Positions 42,639 to 48,034 of a stretch of 48,034 nt of DNA are shown piece by piece (within the stretch, counting starts at the first letter, position 1; each line of letters begins with the position of its first letter). The position numbers were made by a program, and so were the translations under genes. The notes under the pieces are model-generated. The model was not told the origin of the DNA, did no database searches, and saw only the letters and a list, made by a program, of their open reading frames with translations. The stretch comes from Lachnospiraceae bacterium UBA7729 (lineage in GTDB: Bacteria > Bacillota > Clostridia > Lachnospirales > Lachnospiraceae), in NCBI GenBank assembly GCA_002482005.1, contig DLFD01000026.1:1-48034 (forward strand), written 5' to 3'.

Positions 42639-43235
42639 TTACCATTCCTGCGGAGTATAATCCCATCCCTCATAGGTAACGGTGAGGTTGCCATCCTTGA
42701 AGTGATCCTCAAGCAGTCCGCCTGGGCCGGTCTCTGCATCAGAGTGGATGAGGTATCCATTCTCTGCCGGGCTGTGGAAGGTGAACTCTACCTTGTAAGT
42801 ATCTGCCTTGTCAAGCTTGACGTTTGCGCCGTAGTGCGGGCCGTCAGATGCAGACATCTCCATGAAGGTTCCCTCTGCCGCAACCTGGTCATCGGATCCG
42901 GTTACCTTATAGTCTACTGTCAGATACGGGACCCAGTCGCCTACGCCATAGCCAAGGTCATTCTCAAGAGCAGAAACATCGCACTCAAGATGAAGATCGA
43001 AATCCTCGATGTTCTCCTGGTCCGGAGCCATCGGTACCGGCTGGAAGTAAACAGCGGATACATTCAGGAAATCGCACTCCTGATCCTCGAAGATCGGGAT
43101 CTCGGTGAAGCCTGCTGCCTCGCCCGGAGCCGCTGCTGCCGGAGCTTCGGTAGAATCAGCCGCCATTACGGGTGTTGCCAGCATGGAAACTGCCATAGCC
43201 GCAGCTGCCATTACGGAAAGAATCTGTCTTTTCAT
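42639..43235 (-). CDS. P19/Tp34-family iron-binding protein
   Basis: This 198-residue protein has a Sec signal peptide (cleavage at VMA-AD near residue 26) and an Ala/Pro linker. The P19 fold carries H82 and E84 (DLHLECD), M127, H134 (DGPHYG) and H164 (YLIHSDAETG), the residues known to bind copper/iron in Campylobacter P19. It would bind iron outside the membrane and deliver it to the FTR1 permease encoded upstream. AAGGAGG sets the ATG. It lies 113 bases after the FTR1 gene. In a Gram-positive cell the protein would be secreted or wall-retained, since no anchor is seen. Confidence 0.92.
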   Translation of the reverse strand: MKRQILSVMAAAAMAVSMLATPVMAADSTEAPAAAAPGEAAGFTEIPIFEDQECDFLNVSAVYFQPVPMAPDQENIEDFDLHLECDVSALENDLGYGVGDWVPYLTVDYKVTGSDDQVAAEGTFMEMSASDGPHYGANVKLDKADTYKVEFTFHSPAENGYLIHSDAETGPGGLLEDHFKDGNLTVTYEGWDYTPQEW

Positions 43236-43348
43236 ATGTTCCTCCTTAAAGAACTAGAAAAAATAATATATGTTGGACGGACCGGACTGTGCCTTTTCTA
43301 TATCCGCCCCTTTCCTCGGCCGGGTTGCCCCGGCCGGAAAGCTCTTTC

Positions 43349-45154
43349 TTACCTGCCCTCTTCTTCCTTCTGGACTTCTTCTCTCAGCTTTTTGTTCTTC
43401 TTCATCTGAGCCACGAATACGATGATCGTGATCGCCAGGAGAATGAGCTGCGGAACTATCGTCTCAACACAAGGATAGATGCCGAGGACTTCCAGTACCG
43501 GATGCGCCGGGATCCAGGATACCCATGCCGGAGAATGCATCGTCAGGACGTCGCCTTCGATGAGCTCCTTGATGCCGCCCCCAAGGAAGGAGATGGACAT
43601 GATAAACATCAGGATACTGGTTCCGATGAAGAATGGCTTCAGCGGGAACCTGACGCTCATCACATGAATGGCAATGTATACGCCTACCAGTGCAATTCCT
43701 CCGACAGCAAGTCCCAGCCATACCATGCTGATATTCTTGCCATCGGAAAGCATAGGCTGGAAGAAGAGGACGACCTCTGCGCCTTCACGGTAGACAGCCA
43801 GAAAAGCTGTGAACGCAAGCGCAAATACAGATCCCTTCTTAGTGGAATCGCCAACCTTGGACTTGATGTATTTCTTCCAGGACTCTGTCTCTGACTTGGA
43901 CAGCATCCAGTTACTGACATAGTAGAGGACGACGACCGCGATCAGAGCGGTAACACCCTCGATGATCTCCTGCGAAGCACTGTTCGCAACTTTGATCAGG
44001 TTGAAGACCCATGCGGAAATGAAGCTGAGGATGATACCAAGAATGGATCCCCAGTAGACCGGATGGACCATCCTGTCTCTTTCCTTCTTTTCCTTGTCCT
44101 CGTTCATCTTCAGCAGATAAGCGATGATTGCGCCAACGACCAGGATCGCTTCGAAGCCCTCGCGAAGGACGATGGAGAAGCAGGCGATAAACTTGGCAAC
44201 CGCTGCGGATCTTCCGCCGCTCTTCTGAGTGCTGCCTTCTCCGCTGCCCTCTGTCTCGCTTGTTCCGTCAAGGACATGGGCGTCATGGCGAAGCATATCG
44301 ACCAGTTTGTCGCATTCGGCATCGAAAGCATCCGTGGAACCGCCTTCTTTTGTCACTGACTTGCACGATGAGAACTGAAGTTCCATCTCGGATTTTCTGG
44401 AACCGGAGATATAGCCCATCGCGATTCTTTCGAATCCGGTGATCTCGTAATATCCGTAATAGCCATCGTTGATGCAGTCGTAAGCGCCTTCCGCATCCCC
44501 GTCTTTGTACTTCTGTTTTGCTGTCCTGATGACTTCCGTCATCGCATCGACAACATCGTTCCAGGTGATTTCAGTAAGTCCTTCCGCCTCAGCTGCCTTC
44601 TGATACTCTGTATAGTTTGCATAGTACTTGTCGGCAAACAGCCTGGTTGCAAGGGTCTCCTTATCTTCATCTGAAGATCCGGAATCCCCGGATGTGCCAT
44701 CCAAAACGTTCGCATCCTCGTGAAGCATGGAGCTCAGCTTATCAGCTTCCTTATTGAAATCGTCTTCGCTCCCCTTGTCCTTGCAGACCGCCTTGCACGC
44801 CGAGAACTGAAGCTCCATCTCGGACTTCCTTGCACCCGAGATGTAGCCCATCGCGATTCTCTCAAACCCGGTGGTCTCGTAGTATCCGTAGTAGGCGTCA
44901 TTGACGCAGTCATAAGCTCCGTCAAAATCTCCATCCTTGAACTTCTGCCTTGCAGTATCAAGCACCGCATCCATGGCATTCGTGACATCGTTCCACGTTT
45001 GGGCCGGATTCCCTGACTTCTGGAAATCTGCCCAGGTCGCATAGTAGGTGTCATCTGCCCATGCGGGCGACATCATGGAAAGCAGAAGGAAAGCAGCAAG
45101 GAAAAAGACTGCCGCGCGCCGGATGCCTTTCTTTTTCGAATAACCGATCGACAT
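43349..45154 (-). CDS. FTR1-family iron permease with duplicated extracytoplasmic domain
   Basis: This 601-residue protein has a signal peptide (1-33), two tandem copies of a ~120-residue helical domain (about 35-154 and 173-298) and a seven-helix FTR1 domain (about 315-590). Both iron-translocation motifs are present: REGFE (331-335) and REGAE (456-460). The domain copies share GFERIAMGYISG and KSEMELQFS, and each ends in LDGTS. The linkers are S/G/E-rich. GAGGG precedes the ATG. It is the first gene of the long iron operon and carries ferric or ferrous iron across the membrane with P19. The 45256-45303 promoter/operator controls it. Confidence 0.92.
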   Translation of the reverse strand: MSIGYSKKKGIRRAAVFFLAAFLLLSMMSPAWADDTYYATWADFQKSGNPAQTWNDVTNAMDAVLDTARQKFKDGDFDGAYDCVNDAYYGYYETTGFERIAMGYISGARKSEMELQFSACKAVCKDKGSEDDFNKEADKLSSMLHEDANVLDGTSGDSGSSDEDKETLATRLFADKYYANYTEYQKAAEAEGLTEITWNDVVDAMTEVIRTAKQKYKDGDAEGAYDCINDGYYGYYEITGFERIAMGYISGSRKSEMELQFSSCKSVTKEGGSTDAFDAECDKLVDMLRHDAHVLDGTSETEGSGEGSTQKSGGRSAAVAKFIACFSIVLREGFEAILVVGAIIAYLLKMNEDKEKKERDRMVHPVYWGSILGIILSFISAWVFNLIKVANSASQEIIEGVTALIAVVVLYYVSNWMLSKSETESWKKYIKSKVGDSTKKGSVFALAFTAFLAVYREGAEVVLFFQPMLSDGKNISMVWLGLAVGGIALVGVYIAIHVMSVRFPLKPFFIGTSILMFIMSISFLGGGIKELIEGDVLTMHSPAWVSWIPAHPVLEVLGIYPCVETIVPQLILLAITIIVFVAQMKKNKKLREEVQKEEEGR

Positions 45155-45570
45155 CTTCGCATTCCCTCTCTATGAAATCTGTATTTGCCTTTCCATGCAT
45201 TTCAGAAGCATCTGCATGGAAGTGAGTCAGACTGTTCACCGTAACAGCCGATGAATTAGTTGAAACTCACTGCAATAATACGGATATAATTTTTGTTTCG
45301 CAATTGTTACTGTTTCACAAAATGGGCAAGGATAATTATGTTTAAATACTGCACAATTCACAATTTTATCTGCTTAATAGTGATAATTTATCAATATTTT
45401 TCAATAACTTGTCTTATTGAGAGTCATTTGAGAAATCTTCTCATTTTGTCAGGCATGCGGATTCTTGACTTAAAGACCAGTCGTCTGCATAGTATAGGAA
45501 TGGTTTTTTTAATCTAACCCAAGATAGGACTACATTATCATTCATTTTTCACTTCAGGGAGGAGACTGCG
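45155..45570. promoter_or_regulatory. Divergent, probably iron-regulated control region
   Basis: This AT-rich region of 416 bases lies between the FTR1 operon (left) and the DUF4418-ABC operon (right). On the left a promoter with an overlapping inverted repeat is seen (separate entry). In the middle tgataatttatca (45381-45393) is a perfect 6-1-6 inverted repeat similar to Fur-type boxes. On the right TTGACT (45465-45470) and TAGTAT (45490-45495), 19 bases apart, could be the rightward promoter, with the half-site tctaac at 45513-45518. No gene was found inside. Confidence 0.5.
45256..45303 (-). promoter_or_regulatory. FTR1 operon promoter and operator
   Basis: On the minus strand TTGCGA (45303-45298) and TATTAT (45280-45275) are exactly 17 bases apart. 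Immediately downstream, at the expected transcription start, lies TTAGTTGAAACTCA (45256-45269, plus-strand reading). This matches the perfect repeat TTAGTTGTAACTAA at 33159 in 12 of 14 positions. Binding of a repressor there would block initiation. The regulator itself (DtxR, Fur or other) is not encoded in the window. Confidence 0.65.
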
Positions 45571-46026
45571 ATGAGCAATTCTGATGCGCAGAAGCGCCAT
45601 ATGCGACCGCTTGCTGTTGTTCTTTTTGTTATCTGTCTGATCTATACACTGGGACTTTTCACTTTCTTTCATGCCTGCGGTCCAAAGGAGGACGGAACTT
45701 TCATGACCTGCCACTGGGCTGAGATGGCTCTGCGCGGGACTGCTCTGGTCATGCTGATCCAGTCGGCTTTCATCTTATCGCACGAGATATTATCCGTCTC
45801 GGCCTGCGGACATGAGGCGCTGGCAAGCCGCTTCCCCGACCTTTCCGCTGCCGGAGCGGTCCTGGTCCCGCCGGCTGTCTTCTCTGCTGTCCTTCCGGGT
45901 AATGTAATCCCGCTCTGCATGATGGAATCGATGAGATGCAGAAGCATCATGAGACCATATACTCTGCTTTCGAATCTGCTGATCATCCTGATCGCGGCAG
46001 CTGCTTTGAAGCAGAAGAAGCATTAA
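45571..46026 (+). CDS. DUF4418 membrane protein
   Basis: This 151-residue protein has about four hydrophobic helices (13-34, 55-75, 90-110 and 128-146). It carries the DUF4418 signature: FFHACGPKEDGTFMTCHWAE after the first helix and PLCMMESMRCR before the last. The conserved Cys, His and Met residues outside the membrane suggest metal handling. GGGAGGAG precedes the ATG. It heads a three-gene operon with an FtsX permease and ATPase, divergent from the FTR1-P19 operon. DUF4418 proteins are known only from such gene neighbourhoods; the function is undetermined. Confidence 0.87.
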   Translation: MSNSDAQKRHMRPLAVVLFVICLIYTLGLFTFFHACGPKEDGTFMTCHWAEMALRGTALVMLIQSAFILSHEILSVSACGHEALASRFPDLSAAGAVLVPPAVFSAVLPGNVIPLCMMESMRCRSIMRPYTLLSNLLIILIAAAALKQKKH

Positions 46027-46060
46027 CGAAAGCAAATACAGAGTGAAGGTATCTGAAGAT

Positions 46061-47284
46061 ATGGATAAAGATAAGAAAGAAAAAGTGGTCCGGCCGGGCA
46101 TGCTTCCCGGCAGAAACATAGCCGGACATCCGGGAAGGACAGCCGTTCTGGTCGTCCTCACTGCTCTGCTGGCCCTGGTCCTCTGCGGAGGATCTTTGTT
46201 CCTGAAAAGTCTGAACAATGGTTTTTCAACTCTGGAAAACCGGCTTGGCGCGGATGTGATCGTTGTCCCGAAGGATGCGGAGGGAAAACTGGAGAAAGTC
46301 GTCCTCGAAGGCGTTCCCAGCTACTTCTATATGGATAAGGAAATTCTGACGGAGGTGGCAGGTATTTCCGGTGTTGCCAAAGCCTCCCCTCAGTATTTTC
46401 TGTGTTCAGCAAAAGCCGGCTGCTGCTCCATGCCAGTCCAGATCATCGGATTTGATCCGGAGACAGACTTCTCCGTCGCTCCCTGGATCATGGAGACGAC
46501 CGGTAAGAATCTTGGACTTTTCGATATCGTTGCAGGCGCCAATATCAATGCTCAGGCCGGCGGTGATGTCATCTTCTATGGCAATGACTGCCATGTCGTC
46601 TCCAGGCTGGCGTCTACCGGAAGTCAGCTGGACAACGCTGTCTATGCCACGAATGAAACAATTCTGGCCCTCACCAGGTCTTCTGTTGAAAAAGGGATCA
46701 ATTATCTGGCCCAGAACAATCCGGAAGATCAGATCTCCGCGGTCCAGATAAAGGTGGCGGAAGGAGAAGATCCGGCTGAGATAGCGAAAGCCATCAATCA
46801 GAAGGTAGATGGAGCTGCTGCAGTCGAAACCAGCATTATGCTGTCCGGCTTTTCCGCTTCCCTCTCAAGCCTCTCCAGGACGATCCGGCTGACTCTGATT
46901 CTGATCTGGGTCCTTGCCGCCGTCATCCTGTTTGTGGCATGCACCCTTCTGACCCGGACAAGAGTCTCTGAGTTCGCCTATCTGCGCACGATCGGAGTTT
47001 CCCGCAGCATGCTCTCCGACCTGGTCCTGAAGGAATCCCTTCTGACCGGGCTTGCCGGAGGAATCATCGGCTGCTCCGGATCGATCCTGATCCTGAACCT
47101 CTTTCATACTGCGGTCGGGAATGCAGTCGGTCTTCCATATCTGACGCCATCAGCCGGCTATGCGACGGCGGCAGCTATGTTGACTCTTGTCATTACCGCG
47201 CTGACAGGAAGCGCCGCTGCAGCATCTGCGGCATACCGGTCATCCAGGACGGAGACCGGCAATCTTCTGAGAAAGGGAAACTGA
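46061..47284 (+). CDS. FtsX/MacB-like ABC permease of the DUF4418 operon
   Basis: The protein has 407 residues. There is one N-terminal helix (about 27-47), an extracytoplasmic domain starting RLGADVIVVPKDAEG with several cysteines (LCSAKAGCCSMPVQ), and three C-terminal helices (about 275-300, 325-350 and 370-392) with RTRVSEFAYLRTIGVSRSML. The ATG at 46061 follows GAAGGT; a GTG at 46043 in the same frame is possible but lacks an RBS. It is 34 bases after the DUF4418 gene and 2 bases before the ATPase gene. The CCxM-like cysteine cluster outside the membrane hints at metal or redox contact. Confidence 0.88.
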   Translation: MDKDKKEKVVRPGMLPGRNIAGHPGRTAVLVVLTALLALVLCGGSLFLKSLNNGFSTLENRLGADVIVVPKDAEGKLEKVVLEGVPSYFYMDKEILTEVAGISGVAKASPQYFLCSAKAGCCSMPVQIIGFDPETDFSVAPWIMETTGKNLGLFDIVAGANINAQAGGDVIFYGNDCHVVSRLASTGSQLDNAVYATNETILALTRSSVEKGINYLAQNNPEDQISAVQIKVAEGEDPAEIAKAINQKVDGAAAVETSIMLSGFSASLSSLSRTIRLTLILIWVLAAVILFVACTLLTRTRVSEFAYLRTIGVSRSMLSDLVLKESLLTGLAGGIIGCSGSILILNLFHTAVGNAVGLPYLTPSAGYATAAAMLTLVITALTGSAAAASAAYRSSRTETGNLLRKGN

Positions 47285-47285
47285 C

Positions 47286-47987
47286 ATGACTGACAAACAT
47301 ATCGTACTTCAGGCCGACGCTGTCACAAAATCCTATGTACGCGGCAAAAGTGCCGGCTCCCGTTTTGACGCTGTGAAGGATGCAAACCTGGTCCTGGAAG
47401 CCGGAAAGCTGACTGAGATCATCGGTCATTCCGGAAGCGGTAAGACCACCCTGCTGAATATGGCGGCGGGCCTTCTGACGCCGACTTCGGGCAAGATCCT
47501 GCTTGACGGGACTGACCTCTACCGGCTCTCCGACAAGGAGCTGTCAAAGCTCCGCAATGAGAAGATCGGCGTCGTTCCTCAGGGGCAGACCGCTCTCTCC
47601 GTGCTCACTGTTCTGGAAAATGTTCTTCTGCCGTTTTCTCTCTACCGGAAGGATGTCCCTGCTTACGCCGTGAAGGAAGCGAAAGAACTTCTGTCATCGG
47701 TCGGGCTGGAAAAGCTGACAGATTCTATGCCTTCTGAGCTTTCAGGCGGTGAGCTGAGAAGAATGTCCATCGTCCGGGCGATGATCATGAAGCCGCAGGT
47801 TCTGATGGCAGATGAGCCAACCGGAGATCTGGATAAGGAGAATACTGCGATCGTCCTGAAGATGCTGCGGGACGCAGCCGATCAGGGAACCGCTGTCCTG
47901 CTTGTCACACACGAGGCAGATGCAGGAAAATACGCTGACCAGATCTGCCAGATGGAGGAAGGAAAACTGAGCTGGAAAGCCGTCTGA
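47286..47987 (+). CDS. ABC ATPase of the DUF4418 operon
   Basis: This 233-residue ATPase has Walker A GHSGSGKTT, signature LSGGELRR (with E-L-R-R in place of the usual Q-Q-Q-R), Walker B VLMADEPTGDLD and the H-loop VTHEA. The Q-loop reads VPQGQTALSVLTVLENVLLP, a variation of the FQQFNLL pattern in the other two ATPases of the window. The RBS GAAAGGGA lies in the end of the permease gene. It closes the operon; the terminal repeat starts 4 bases after its stop codon, so the repeat may act as its 3' end. Confidence 0.92.
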   Translation: MTDKHIVLQADAVTKSYVRGKSAGSRFDAVKDANLVLEAGKLTEIIGHSGSGKTTLLNMAAGLLTPTSGKILLDGTDLYRLSDKELSKLRNEKIGVVPQGQTALSVLTVLENVLLPFSLYRKDVPAYAVKEAKELLSSVGLEKLTDSMPSELSGGELRRMSIVRAMIMKPQVLMADEPTGDLDKENTAIVLKMLRDAADQGTAVLLVTHEADAGKYADQICQMEEGKLSWKAV

Positions 47988-47991
47988 GCAA

Positions 47992-48034
47992 AGGTCTGAA
48001 ATACAGATTATTATGATGCAAGGGTCAAAAGGTC
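47992..48034. repeat. Right copy of 43-bp terminal direct repeat
   Basis: This is identical to bases 1-43 in the same orientation. It includes the first arm of the long hairpin of the left element (gggtcaaaaggtc), and the window stops before the second arm. If the molecule were circular, the ATPase gene and the solute-binding-protein gene would converge on one repeat copy. Confidence 0.95.

Noticed and set aside
1..48034. The whole window as a circular plasmid or integrative element
   Set aside because: Identical 43-bp ends allow a circle, but no replication, partition, mobilisation or integrase gene is present, and the content is chromosomal metabolism; left open only as an assembly question.

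Overview
The window looks like chromosomal DNA of an anaerobic, Gram-positive gut or rumen Clostridia, probably a Lachnospiraceae relative. The grounds are strong AGGAGG-type ribosome binding sites, frequent GTG starts, moderate-to-high GC with AT-rich promoter regions, YesL/LacI/AraC sugar loci, a GPH symporter with intracellular glycosidases, and a lipoprotein with a Gram-positive style lipobox. There is no replication, phage-structural, conjugation or integrase gene, no rRNA or tRNA, and no CRISPR array. The first 43 bases are repeated exactly as the last 43 bases. The window therefore ends in two copies of a hairpin-rich intergenic repeat, or is a closed or broken assembly unit bounded by that repeat.

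Layout. (1) 0-6 kb is a sugar-sensing island: an orphan ABC solute-binding protein, a divergent AraC regulator, a YesL/DUF624 membrane protein, a membrane-anchored extracytoplasmic protein and a LacI repressor. (2) 6-8.1 kb holds a RelB/DinJ-YoeB toxin-antitoxin pair followed by decayed genes (AAA ATPase fragment, frameshifted HdeD-like protein). (3) 8.1-22 kb is a rhamnose/rhamnoside utilisation region. It contains rhaB, rhaD and an AraA-like isomerase in one operon, a divergent AraC activator, then a GH78 rhamnosidase, a GPH sugar symporter, a type-B carboxylesterase, a clan-A-like glycosidase and another AraC regulator. None of these enzymes has a signal peptide, so substrates are probably imported before cleavage. 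(4) 22-25.3 kb is a chain of truncated genes (threonine dehydratase C-terminus, AraC HTH, a conserved hypothetical, a second GH78). (5) 25.3-29 kb is a MacB-type export operon (adaptor, ATPase, permease). (6) 29.1-30.3 kb is a FucO-type lactaldehyde/propanediol oxidoreductase, the logical last step of rhamnose fermentation. (7) 30.5-33 kb is a P1B-type metal ATPase with a small membrane partner that resembles mycobacterial PacL proteins.

(8) 33-48 kb is the most interesting part. Eleven genes on the minus strand read in one direction from 45.15 to 33.53 kb: FTR1 iron permease, P19/Tp34 periplasmic-type iron protein, DUF2318 membrane protein, two FtsX/MacB-like permeases, an ABC ATPase, an FMN-binding lipoprotein, a membrane-anchored acidic protein of unknown family, and a complete three-subunit fumarate-reductase-like complex (cytochrome b, flavoprotein, iron-sulfur). 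Divergent to it lies a second set (DUF4418 protein, FtsX permease, ATPase). The first part matches the gene content of the Campylobacter P19 iron-uptake locus. Joining a Frd-like complex and a flavinylated lipoprotein to it suggests an electron-transfer-coupled iron acquisition system. Similar inverted repeats of the form TTAGTTGnAACTnA lie at the promoter of this operon and at the promoter of a convergent DUF2325 gene, which suggests one metal-responsive regulon.
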